64,000 nucleotides of DNA, taken from contig JANTQA010000070.1 in NCBI GenBank assembly GCA_027625915.1, positions 5,895,001 to 5,959,000 on the forward strand, given 5' to 3'. The notes under the pieces are model-generated. The model did not search any database and was not told where the DNA came from. It worked only from the letters and a program-made list of their open reading frames with translations. A program made the translations under genes and the position numbers. Every line of letters starts with the position of its first letter. The stretch's first letter is position 1. Below, in pieces: positions 49,001 through 59,422 of this stretch. Source of the stretch: Anaeramoeba flamelloides (Eukaryota > Metamonada > Anaeramoebidae).

Positions 49001-51459
49001 ATTTACATTTCTTCTATCCATCTGTATCTTCTATTTTTTATTTTTTTAGAGGCTTGAACCAAAAACTCAACTATTTATTTCTCAAAAAAACAATAAAAAG
49101 AGAAAAAACCAATAATACTCATAATAAGTAGAGTATTATCTAAGAAAGAACCCTTTTCTGGAAATAAACATATATAAATATTACCAGAAAAAAGATTGTT
49201 TTTTATCATTCTTTTTAGCTTAGCTTTGAAAAAAAAAAATAACTTTCTTAAATTTGCCACAAAATGTAGATTAATTGTTAAATAATTGAGTTTTTTTTTA
49301 AAAATTAAATAATTAATTTATAGATTCTTTTGCCAAATTATTTTCACATATTGGGATATATTGATGAATACAACAAGTTTCATTAAAAGGGAAACAAAAA
49401 TAATCATTCTTTGGGGTTTTATGTTAATAATCATTGGGTTAATCTTTGAAATCAAAGAATTAAAAAAATAATTATTTTTGAAGAGTTCTAAAAATTTATT
49501 TTTTAGATACTGATATACTTTTATTTTGATTTAAATTCTTTAGGTTTGGAAAAGGAATTAAAAAAACATTTCTAAAATTACAATTTTTATTCAATTCGTT
49601 CTGTAAAAAATCTAAGAATATATTCTGTAATAATATTTATAATAGATTTCACATAAACTCTTTGAACCATGTATCGCTAATACGATTTACTTTCAATAGT
49701 ATCATACTTTGATTAGAGATGATTCTTTGGTGACACTAACCCCTTAATTGGAAAATAACAGTACTTTCCATCGTGTTTTTTAGAGATTAAATTGACGTTT
49801 TTTAAAGTGGGTTTGTTTTCAATTTCAAATTTTTCTTTGTTTGGTATTTCAATTTTATAATACTAAAAAATCCAAGTTCAAGTTACTGTTGAGAGAAAAA
49901 TGCTGTACAGAGAAAAATAGTTGGACAGCAATTTTAATTGGGAACCTTACTGAAAATGGTTTTTAATTTCTTTCGTTTGTGGAACAACTAAAGAAAAGAA
50001 CAATAATCTACTTATTAGAATAAACATTAATGTAATTCTACTTTTTCAAAACCTTATCTCTAAAAATCTAAAGCAAGTTTAAAAATTACCATTTTCCAAA
50101 TTAATAGTAAACTTTACTAAAACTTGGATTTTTGTTAAAATAACATGATCTACTTTAGTTATCAACCATTCAAATGAGTATTCTACAAATACCACAGATT
50201 AATGAACTTGTAACACATTTAAATCTGGATTTATATAAAATTCAATTAGTTATAAATAGGATTTGATTTTCAATTTTAGTAATGCTCCCAATTAAAAATG
50301 GTGTCCAACTATTTTTCTGTGTCCAACATTTTTCTCTCAACAGTTATTAAATTTTTATTTCATTTTCTCTTTTCCAAATTTTTTTTACTCACGTTAAATA
50401 AAGAATTTTATTGGTTTCAATGTATAGAAACTTTGTAGATGACTTGATTTTACGAAATTTTCTTTGAAGTGAAATTTGTTGTGAAAGTAGAGTTTTCAAG
50501 TTTGATAAAAAAAATGAAATTGAAGCAAAAAATTTTTTTACCGGTAGTTAAATGAGGGAAAGTACTAAATTTTTTCTTTATTTCCTTTTTATTCTGTTTC
50601 AAAAAAAATGTAGTCATCGGAAATACAATTGTTCAGAAATAAAAAAAGATTTTGTCTTGATAAACATCCAAAAGGTTTTTTTCTTTTTCGATTCTCAAAA
50701 CAAAAAAAAAAAAAAAAAAAACTTGTTTTTCATTTTGAAATGACAACAAACCACGATTAGGAACTTCAAATCAACCACAATTCCTAAAATACAAAAAAAC
50801 TGACAAAAGTGTGTTTGTTTATTGTTTATAATTACAACTAATCTTTTAGAAGGCGTATTTGATTTGTCAAGAGTTTTGGTTGCAAAAAAATTTATTTTAC
50901 TTTCTTGAAATTTATTGGGAGAATCAACGTTTGTTGTTTGTTTGTTTGAAATCAATCGTAAAAAAATTGCTCTTTCAAAACCTTGCGTTAACAATTCGGA
51001 AAACAAATTTGTTTTTTTTTTTTGACACTCAAAAAATTATCATCTCCAAGATCTGTTTTGTTTTAAATCAGTTTGCTTGTGTTTCAGAAGACTGTTACAT
51101 AAACTTTTGGGAAAAGGGAGGATAAAAAAAATTGAAAAAAGATCGGATATTTACGTTTTGTTCTCCAGTAGAGGCAATTCACGAGAAAGATCTTGTGTAA
51201 CAACTTTTTTTATAATTTGGTTGGTAATTTCCAGACTTCGTGTTGCGATTTTAATTTTGTTTTGTACAATTTCACTTGCTTCTTCGTGACATACCAAGAG
51301 CTCTTGTAACGAATTATCAATTTTTTTTGTTTTTTTCTTGGTATAGTCCTTTACTTGTGGCGCTATTTTTCTTATTTTCTTGACTTTGTCATAATATTTT
51401 AACTCTTCTTTATATAATTTATTGCACCACTCATCAAGTTCTTTATTATTTTGAGTCAT
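46008..51459 (-). CDS. SGF29: SAGA-associated factor 29 (two exons, 4.7-kb intron)
   Basis: Chromatin reader that binds H3K4me2/3 and tethers SAGA/ATAC acetyltransferase complexes. Exon 1 (51459-51155) encodes a 101-aa coiled coil. Exon 2 (46479-46008) encodes the tandem Tudor domain. Donor GTAAAT and acceptor TTAATTCATAG agree in phase 2, giving 258 aa (human SGF29 is 293). The junction reads ELPLLENKTNPPPLCGKV and lines up with LPLWIGKPGDKPPPLCG of human, with LPL and PPPLCG matching. Tudor landmarks are present: VLVAAYT, NNWILCHV, RDVVPLP, AIYPETTTFYPA (two aromatic-cage Tyr) and LLKFDGD (the cage Phe). The intron at 46480-51154 carries three MITEs. Exon 1 alone also resembles the N-terminal coil of ING proteins, but the splice to the Tudor exon fits SGF29 better. 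Confidence 0.8.
46571..47110. mobile_element. ~540-bp MITE, TTCCAAAAATTTGG family
   Basis: The left end reads CCATTCGAAAAATTTGGACA and the right end CCCAAATTTTTGGAATTTAG. The inner motif AGGTGTGTCCAAAATAATG lies about 190 bp in from the left end, inverted relative to the terminus. Orientation is opposite to the copy at 23261-23793. Confidence 0.8.
47209..47743. mobile_element. ~535-bp MITE, TTCCAAAAATTTGG family, adjacent copy
   Basis: CACCATTCCAAAAATTTG at the left and ACAAAATTTTGAAATTTA at the right. It has the same inner GGTGTGTCCAAAATGATG motif. It lies 98 bp from, and in the same orientation as, the preceding copy. Confidence 0.75.
47741..47905. repeat. Dispersed direct repeat, copy 1
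   Basis: Shares AAGGGTTAAATGAA, GAGAGAATTTTGAAGTGA, AATTCAAAGAG and AAAATAGACA with 53965-54118, in the same orientation. Origin unknown. Confidence 0.65.
48290..48600. repeat. Dispersed repeat, copy B
   Basis: Reverse-oriented relative of 34741-35048, with AAGGGATTAGTGTCTGCC at its start. A decayed relative may lie at 60105-60200. Confidence 0.6.
49669..49770. repeat. Partial copy of the 34.7/48.3-kb repeat
   Basis: CGCTAATACGATTTACTTTC and CACTAACCCCTTAATTGG match the end of 34741-35048. It then runs into AATTGGAAAATAACAGTA, the terminus of the 260-bp MITE family. This suggests a shared end sequence or a nested insertion. Confidence 0.5.
49884..50346. mobile_element. 463-bp MITE with duplicated motif in each terminal repeat
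   Basis: TACTGTTGAGAGAAAAATGC at the left and the inverted TTTTTCTCTCAACAGTTA at the right; the terminal repeats extend about 70 bp. Each contains two direct copies of an AGAGAAAAAT..T..ACA motif, then AATTGGGA and TTACT. No coding capacity. Confidence 0.8.
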
Positions 51460-51613
51460 TCAAACAAAAATTCGGATTAAACAAAAAATGATTTGTTCTT
51501 GAGAGAATCAAATGTGAATGACATAAATGTAAAATTTGAAGGTCGGGGCGACTTACAGAATGAATTACTGAATAAACATACCCATAACTAATTCTATTCA
51601 TTATTTTCTGAGA

Positions 51614-51932
51614 TTAATAGATAGTTTTGTATTGAATTAAGAAATTGTAATTTTTGCTCTTCATGAGATCTACAGAAATCAAAGAACAATTTTTGATTGT
51701 CTTTTCTTGTTGGAAAGAATTGTAGAAGATGATAGTGTACTATTTCAAATTAAAATTGTTGGGTGTTAATTGAAGAATAAAATGTTGGGTATCTATTATA
51801 CTGGTATTTAATCTAAATGTTAAAAATTTTCTTTTCATTTGACCTTTTTGATATCTAACAAACAGAGTTTGCCAAGAAATCATGTTGAAATTTGTCTCTG
51901 TGAGAGATAGGAAAACTAAAACGAACAAACAT
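51614..51932 (-). CDS. Unresolved small gene upstream of SGF29
   Basis: Exon 1 (51932-51864) starts with ATG, MFVRFSFPISHRDKFQHD, and ends before GTTTGT, the donor type used in the Ras gene. After the acceptor TTTGAAATAG, exon 2 (51739-51614) continues in phase 0 as YTIIFYNSFQQEKTIKN to a stop, for 64 aa. The neighbouring frame of exon 2 is also open and looks at least as coding-like (HLLQFFPTRKDNQKLFFDF), so the splice choice and frame are uncertain. No family recognised. Confidence 0.3.
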
Positions 51933-54433
51933 TTTCCTCCTTTATAAACTAAATATCGATGTGAAAGGACTATATGTATATATTGTGTTCATGCAGAAGT
52001 GAAATTCAACCGGGAAGATAGACAAAATTGTTGAAAAGATAGTAAAATTTTCCTAATATTCACAATTAAAAATCTTCTCGGGGATTTTTTTCATGTAAGG
52101 TATTTTTTTCCCTACTCTAATATAATTTTTTCTATTTTTTTGGGGGGTTTTATTGAAAAATAAAAAAAAAATCATTTGTTATTTAAAAAATGACAGGGAT
52201 TAGAAAAAATTCAAGGAAAATTTAAAGGCATTTTTTTTGATCTATTATTTAAGAGACTTTCTCAGTATATTCAAGTATATTAATACACTTATATATACTC
52301 TAGAATACTTGAAAATAAGGTATAAAAAACTAACATTAGAGGATCTTGATTTTGGATCCATCTCAAGGCAAAACTCCAAATTGGATTTTAAAAAAATTGT
52401 TTTAAGAAATAATAAAAAAAAATTTTAAAAAACAGTAATTGTTAATTTTTAACAAGATACCTTGAATCAACAGTCTTTTAAGGATTTATATTCATTTTGA
52501 ATTCTAAACATACACTACAAATAGAAACCTGTAGTATTAGTTCAGCTATTTGTAACCCTTTATCCAAAAACTAAAATAAATTATTTTTTTTAAAAAAATG
52601 GTGGGTGTTTTTGTATTTTTATTCTTTTGATAAACATCACTGACTAAACACAAGAAATACACCTAAGAATATATTTATCCAAATAAAATTTCATTTAAGC
52701 CATTTATAATTGTCATTGTACCAATAGCCAGTAAAAGTAAAGTGCTTCCTCATAAATTAATATCACTCTTCATGAGAGCTCCAAAATAAGTTAACATGAT
52801 AAATATAACACAAATAAAAGGAAAAACAACATTTTGTTTATAAAAAAATATTTTAGTCTTTGTATAAAAGATTGAATATAACTAGAGCAATATGTAATCA
52901 CAAAATTAGTTTGTTATAGAAAGAATTTATTTATACTAGTCATTTCAGCCAACACCTTAGTTGTTAGTAACAAAAATAATATTGATAAATTATTATAGTA
53001 ATATAACCTTTGAAAAGGGTATATTATTAAATTTCAAAATTAGTCAAATTGAAATTTTTCATATTATTGAAGACTTTCTTGATTATTATTATTATTAGGA
53101 AAGTTTTTAAAAGTTTTTTTATCATTGTGAGAGGAAAAACAAAAAGATAATTATACGATTGGTAGTATTTTAATACTTAAATTGTTGAAAATTCGAAAGT
53201 TAAAATGTTGAAAACATCAATACTAAATATTTTTAAAAATTTGTTCAAAATCCAATTCTAACCACCAAAGTTAAGTGAAAAAAATTTTCCGCTTAATACA
53301 ATGTGCAAAAGTCTAATTATTCTTTTGATTTTTTTTTCTCAAAAGATTAACCAACATCGTGTCTAAAATACCATCCAAAACCACTTTAGAATACTCTAAC
53401 CTACCCTAAAATACCTTAACCTACACGTAAAGGAGTTTTTTAAATACTAAAAGTCAATATATTTCAATGGAATTGACTATTTTGAAATAAATGAGAATTT
53501 GATCAATTTTAAAATTTGACTAAATTTGAAATTTAATAATTTTCCCATCATTTGCATTTTAACCAAAAAAAATCATTCTTTGAAACTAGTTATCAGATTT
53601 AACACATTATATTAAAACAAAGAGTTGACACAGTTGGTTTAAAAATATGATGACTTTTTTAAAAATTTTTTAAGTTTAATATTTTATAAAAGTGGATAAA
53701 TTATTAAAACTTTTTTGAAAGTTTTCTGTTTTAATAAAGTGATGATACGAACTTGAAAAATTTTTGAAAGTTAACTATTTTAATAAAAGTGAGAACTCAA
53801 TATTTAAGCAAGATATAGATGTTGGTACAAGAATAAAAGAATACTTTCATTAAAAAAAGTTCACACTGAATTAAAACAGAAAACTTGTAAAAAAATTTAA
53901 ATATTAACAAATTATAAAAAAAAAAGTAATTACATTTTTATAAATCTAACATTTTTATAAATTTATTGTTACCACTAAGGGTTAAATGAACGAATCATTG
54001 AATCTGTTAAAGAGAGAATTTTGAAGTGACTAAGTTTGAAACTTCAAATTCAAAGAGTGTCTAAAATAGACAAAGTAATTAAAAGTATTTCAAACTTGAT
54101 TCCGTTTTCTAGAAAAAAAGAGGGAAAAATAAAGTGTCTTAGAAAAAAAGAGATTTATTAAAATTTATCAACTAATAAAAATTAATTCAAAGTAGCCTCA
54201 AAAAAAAAAAAAAAAATAAAAGTCAAAAAAAGAAAAACATTTCTTTTGGTTGGTTTATTTGATTATTTAAAATTCCTAAAGATCAGCAAAATTTTAAAGA
54301 TAAAAGACCAATAAACAAATATTGATTAACCATTGATGAGAATACAGAATAATAATAAAAAAAAAAAAAAAACAAACAATTTAATAATGATTAAAAACCA
54401 AAAACCTTTCCAATACAAAAAGATCGTACAAAA
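51933..54433. other. Intergenic between small gene and ankyrin kinase
   Basis: AT-rich. Contains an arm of the 9809-10292 MITE family at about 52040-52110 and a direct repeat at 53965-54118. A GGTAAGG-like motif at 53390-53432 (minus strand) recalls the loop of the 29-kb foldback. A 63-codon frame at 52237-52428 (+) has no ATG and is not called. Confidence 0.45.
53965..54118. repeat. Dispersed direct repeat, copy 2
   Basis: Matches 47741-47905 in the same orientation over about 150 bp with moderate divergence. It lies in the 3' flank of the ankyrin kinase. Confidence 0.65.
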
Positions 54434-56493
54434 TTATTTGACTCTAGATAATTCCTCAACGACTTGCTGGATATCTGGTCTTTCGTTAGGTTCTTGAGCC
54501 CAGCATTTAATAGCGACTTCATAAAAAAGGTCTTTTTTCGTCATTTCAGGCCTACCGCCTTCATAACCAACAAAACGAGGAAGAACAAAAGGGCCTTTAT
54601 CTTCGAAGGGGATATTGCCTGTCGAGATTTCCCATAGGATGATACCAAAGGCATAGATATCGACCTTATTGGTGTAGTCTTGCTCACCTCTTAATAATTC
54701 GGGAGCCATCCATCTTGGTGTTCCTACAACTGTATTCATGTTGACATTATTGGATGTGTCAACGGCCTTTGTTAAACCGAAATCAGTTAATTTTGCTCTA
54801 TTTTTGTCGTCCAAAAGGATGTTTGGGGTTTTTAAATCACGATGAATTAAATCATATGAATGCAAATATTGAATACCCAATGCGATGTCCATTGAGATAT
54901 CCTTTTTTTTTTTTTTTGTCACCCTTTTGCCAGAGTGGAGGTATTTATACAGATCGCCATTTGAGCAGAATTCCGAAATGAGCATGAAGTTTTGTGGATC
55001 TTGCGTACACGCACCATAGAAATTCACGATTTGTGGATGGTGTAATTGGCAACACAAACCGATCTCATGAACAAGCTCTTGGATTTGTTCGTTTGTGAAA
55101 GTGGACGCCTCAAGCAATTTCGCTACAGCAACAATGTTGCCAGACCATTTGCCCTTCCAGACCTCTTTAAACGCTCCCTTTCCAACCTTTTTGATCATTT
55201 GGATTTGGTCCATTGGGATCTCTTGCACGTTTTTAATGCTTTCCTTCACCTTCTTAATTAAAAGGGCAGACGATTCCTTTTTGAGTTGCCTTGTTGACTG
55301 CTCAACTATCTTTTGTAATTCTGTTTCTGAGATGTATTTTTTTAATTCTTTTTGCACAATAGTATTTTGGTTTGTGATTGCTAAATGTAGAACGCTTTCA
55401 CCCTTTTTTTTTTTTTTTTTTTTTGTTAATTTGTTTTATTTGGCATTTGTTAAATTAATATGATCCATTTTAGTTTGTGTGCTGATTAGGAAGGGAGAAA
55501 AAAAAAAATAAAAAATTTTTTCAAAACACTCAATTGTTTTCAAAAACAGAAAATATAAAGTTAAAGATTTTTGTGGGTTATATTAATTTCAAAGTTGGTG
55601 AATTGTTCAACGAACAATTTTTTTCTCTCAATTAGTCCTGTTTTCTCAAAGAAATTTTGTTTTTTCACCAACATTTACAAACACAACTCAAGAAAAAAAA
55701 AAAAAAATAAAATCAAAAAAAGAAAAAAGAGGAGCGAAAATTGAAGTCAAACTCGGTTTGTTTTTGCTCGTGGATCTGCACCATTTGAACAAAGAACTTC
55801 ACACACGCCATCAATGGCATTTTTTGATATTGCTAAAAAATGTAAAGGAGTTTTACCTGTTTTATCAGGGATATTTGGGTTAGCACCTTTATTGATCAGA
55901 TAAGTAATTAAATCAAGATTGAGCACATTCCTTTTCATCAGGATATGAAGAGGGGTGAATTTTCTTCCGTTGGTAAGATCAATGTCTGCTCCGTTCTCAA
56001 CTAAGACCTTGATCAAATCAATCTCTAGTTTCTTTTGTAATAACAAAACGTGCAGGGCAGTGTTCTTATCGTCGTCGCTGATGTCAAGATCGCCTTTAAA
56101 CTCGATTATTAGTTTGAGAATGTCGACTGTTGGCCTTGTTTCCTCAGACTTACATATTTTGAGTAATGGCGTGCAATGCGTTTCATCTTTGATGTTCAGA
56201 TCTACACCCTTTTCTAAAAGGTATCGGATCAGCTCAGGGTTACCATTGATTTCCATCAAATCAAAGATTGGCGATTTATTAAATTCGTCAACGGCATTCA
56301 CATCAGAGCCTATTTCAACAATATATTTTAAGATTTCAAGGGTAAGATCTTCCCTTCCAACGACATAATGCAACGCAGTGAATCCCATTGAATCTTCGTT
56401 TCCGACATTTTCGCTATTGACACTTTCCTTGATTTCTTCAAGGGATCCTCCATCTAAGATATCAATGGTTTCGTCAGTAAGTTCACCAGACAT
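54434..56493 (-). CDS. Ankyrin-repeat TKL protein kinase (two exons)
   Basis: Exon 1 (56493-55753) encodes about seven ankyrin repeats. Exon 2 (55402-54434) encodes the last ankyrin repeat, a linker helix and a kinase domain. The 350-nt intron begins GTTTGA and ends at AG after a 20-base A run. The phase is 0, and the join KTNRGESVLHLAITNQN restores a canonical ankyrin repeat, which is strong support for one gene. The product is 569 aa. Kinase motifs are all present: GKGAFKEVWKG (Gly loop), AVAKLL (ATP Lys), HRDLKTPN (catalytic loop), DFG, and WMAPELL. HRDLKTPN and GTPRWMAPE are typical of the tyrosine-kinase-like group, so Ser/Thr activity is most likely. Without the splice, each half would look like a separate ankyrin protein and a separate kinase. 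Confidence 0.9.
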
Positions 56494-56825
56494 TTTATTA
56501 TTATTTAAACTTATTATGACAAAAATTAGAAAAAAATGATATTTTAATTTTTTTTTTTTAACTCTCAAAAGGAAGGGAATTTTTTACTTAATTTTGTTGT
56601 GCGATTTGGAAATTTGCAATTCCTATGAATTTGCATTTTGGTTTGAAGTTTGTAAGGAATCGAAAAGTGGTTTAGATTATAGGTAATTTTATTTGTCAAA
56701 AATTTACTAAATAACCAAAAGTGTTTGAAAAGTGAACTGATTTTAAGGACGATCAATACTTGATTTACTTTTTTAATTGAAATAAAAAACACTAAGATCT
56801 CAAAATGGTTGGAAATAAATAGAAT

Positions 56826-57265
56826 TAACCATTTTGGAAAAAAAGTGAAACAGGGAAAAAAAGTCAAACAATTTTATTAATTGGGAACATTACTGAAGAA
56901 GAAAAGTAAGATCAATTAATAAAAGAAAAAAGAAATAAATCAAAGACAAAATGAAGGTTTCAATACAATGACAATTTTTTTTAATATATCTATTGGTATT
57001 TTTTTTTTTTTGATTGACCAATTTTTAAAAGATTGTTGAAAAAATTAACTATTTTGAAGATCTCCAAATCCCTACTTACCATTTTGATAAGAAAGTAAAT
57101 TTATATTGTATTTTATGTTTTGATTGAAAATAATATAATAGATTATGATATAAAGTTAATTTGTTTCGTCTTTTAATTGATTTTACTTTTCTTTTTCACT
57201 TTGATTACCAATTAAAAACTATATTTGGCTTTTTTTCCGTGTTTCACTTTTTTTCCAGAACGGTA
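56826..57265. mobile_element. 440-bp MITE with duplicated motif in each terminal repeat
   Basis: TAACCATTTTGGAAAAAAAG at the left and CTTTTTTTCCAGAACGGTA inverted at the right. Each arm has two direct copies of GGAAAAAAAGTsAAACA, then AATTGGGAACATTACTGAA, which matches the inner arm of 49884-50346. Same family with diverged tips. It lies just upstream of the ankyrin kinase start. Confidence 0.75.
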
Positions 57266-57518
57266 ATTTTTTCTGTTTTTTTCGGATTTCTCTTGATATA
57301 TTTATTTTGGCTTGTTATTTCAAAAATTCACAACAAAATCTGATAATCGAAACCGATTTGATTATTTTATTGGCTAAATTAATTTCTACTATATATTTGA
57401 GCATAGATTTAAAACGTATTATTTAAAATCTATTAAAGTTTAAAATGTAGTAGAAAATAAGTGAATGAAAAGGATTATGACCCCCCCCGTTTTCAATTTA
57501 AAAATCAAATCTAGAAAG

Positions 57519-57715
57519 TAAAACCAGTTTCACTTTTAAGAGACAAACTTTCAGCAAAATTTTCTTCACAAAAAAATCTCAAATTAAGGTACAAAATTTG
57601 TAATTTTTATTTTTACAAATTATTTTACTAAAATCGAATATTTTTGTTAATTTGAATTTTTTTTTGTACTTATATTTTCTTTATATTTTATATCTAAAAA
57701 GTAGAATTGACTGTA
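57519..57715. mobile_element. 200-bp MITE, TACAGTCAGTTCC family, copy 4 (decayed)
   Basis: CCAGTTTCACTTTTAAGAGA at the left and GTAGAATTGACTGTA at the right. The inner CAAATTAAGGTACAAAATTT is well kept, the right arm poorly. Confidence 0.7.
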
Positions 57716-58024
57716 AAATAAAATTAAAATTACTTTGTCTATTAATTCAATAATTTAATCGATTACATTAAAAAGAAAAATAAAGTAAAAATTTTTCCAA
57801 CAAGCTTTTATTACAAGTAATGTTTGATCCATAAATAGTTTTTTTTTCTATAAGTTTTTAAAATAAATTTACAAAAAACTTATTTTTTCATTATTTTAAT
57901 GAAATAATATTTTAATAAAACAATACATATTTTACAAATTAGAAATCAGAAAAATATCATTAAGATTATAAAAATAATCAATAAGAAATATAGTCAACTA
58001 ACTCTTAGATTAAAACTTTTCCTG

Positions 58025-58545
58025 AAATTTACTCCAATTCAAAATTTTTAACACACCTTAATTTTGCTTATTAAAAAAAAAAAAAATCTTATTTAACCAA
58101 TTCTCCGAAGAATTACCAAATTCAAACCCTTCAACAATTGGAATTTTAATCATTGTTTATAAATCACAATACATACAATATAATAATAATGTTTATCATA
58201 ACTAAAAAATCAAAAATGTGCTAAAAATTTTGGAGATAGCAAAACAAAAAAATACATGGGTACATGTGTTTAAAAAATTATTAGGAATATTGATTGATCA
58301 AATAATTGGAAAAAATCAACTATTTTTATTTGAGTTCTTCTGTTTTGAACAACTCAACTTTTAACTTAATATCAATGAATGTAATAATTTTTGATAGATC
58401 AAAAAAACTTTTATAATTCAAAAATTAAATGAAAATAAAAAACTAAAAGATGAAAAAATGATTTTCTTATTTTACAAAAATCAAAATTATTTCCAATTTG
58501 AATGGGAAATGTTATAAACTTATTGTTTCAACTATTCCAACCCTG
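58025..58545. mobile_element. TTCCAAAAATTTGG-family MITE, decayed copy
   Basis: ATTCAAAATTTTTAACACACC at the left. TTGATTGATCAAATAATTGG and CAAAATTATTTCCAATTTGA are in the same order as in 47209-47743. The right terminus is poorly preserved. Confidence 0.55.
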
Positions 58546-59221
58546 TATAATCCATTGTATCGTATTGCATTTTGATTTATTTTTGTTTTTTTATATATTA
58601 TTCAAGGACTTTAAATACTTTTAACAACCATAATTGATCGAATTAAAAATTTAATTAGAAAATATTGTATTCCTCCATAAAATGGGGGTTGAAAAAGATT
58701 TTTTCAGAAAGATAATTTTGAAAATAATAATAATCTTAAAAAAAAAATTGAAAATTTTTAGAAAAAAAAATATTATTGCTGAAAATCTTGTATTGGATAT
58801 ATATATATATATATAATATTTATTTCATTAGTAATATTTCTGAAAATGAAAAGTTAGATCAATTCATAAAATAAAATTAAAAAAAAAAAATAAGAATAAA
58901 AAAAAATGTACAATAAAACACAATTAATTTCTTTAAATAATACACTACTTTTCAAGTGACTTGATTTAGCTGATCTATGGTTAAAAATCCGTTGTAAAAA
59001 AATAATCTATTTTTTTGGACCCCCTAAGTACTAACCAGATCTTGATATATGATGAGTTTTCAATTGTTTTTACTTTTTTTACTTTTTTAATAAAAATTTT
59101 TATTTCTTTTTTATTTCTTTTTGAATTCAATTTTGTTTCTTTGTTTTCCGGAAATTTATTTGGTTATGTAGAGTCTTTAATGTCCAATTTCATGAAAAAA
59201 CTTTGAAAAACAATAATATAA

Positions 59222-59422
59222 TACAGTCAGTTCCACTTTTAAGGCACAAACTTTCAACGAAATTTAAGGCACAAAAAAAATCTCAAATTAAAGCACAAAA
59301 TTGAAATTCTAGTAAAATAAATTGTAAAAATAAAAATTACAAATTTTGTGCCTTAATTTGAGATTTTTATTGTGCCTTAAATTTCGCTAAAAGTTTGTGC
59401 CGTAAAAGTGGAACTGAGTGTA
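59222..59422. mobile_element. 200-bp MITE, TACAGTCAGTTCC family, copy 5
   Basis: TACAGTCAGTTCCACTTTTA at the left and AAAGTGGAACTGAGTGTA at the right. Arms nearly complementary throughout. Confidence 0.9.

Larger units (their letters stand above)
46480..51154 (-). other. SGF29 intron with three MITEs
   Basis: A 4675-bp intron, more than ten times longer than most others here. It contains MITEs 46571-47110, 47209-47743 and 49884-50346, and dispersed repeats at 47741-47905 and 48290-48600. Minus-strand ORF 50695-51006 is coding-like in part, but its donor phase does not fit either SGF29 exon. Confidence 0.6.
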
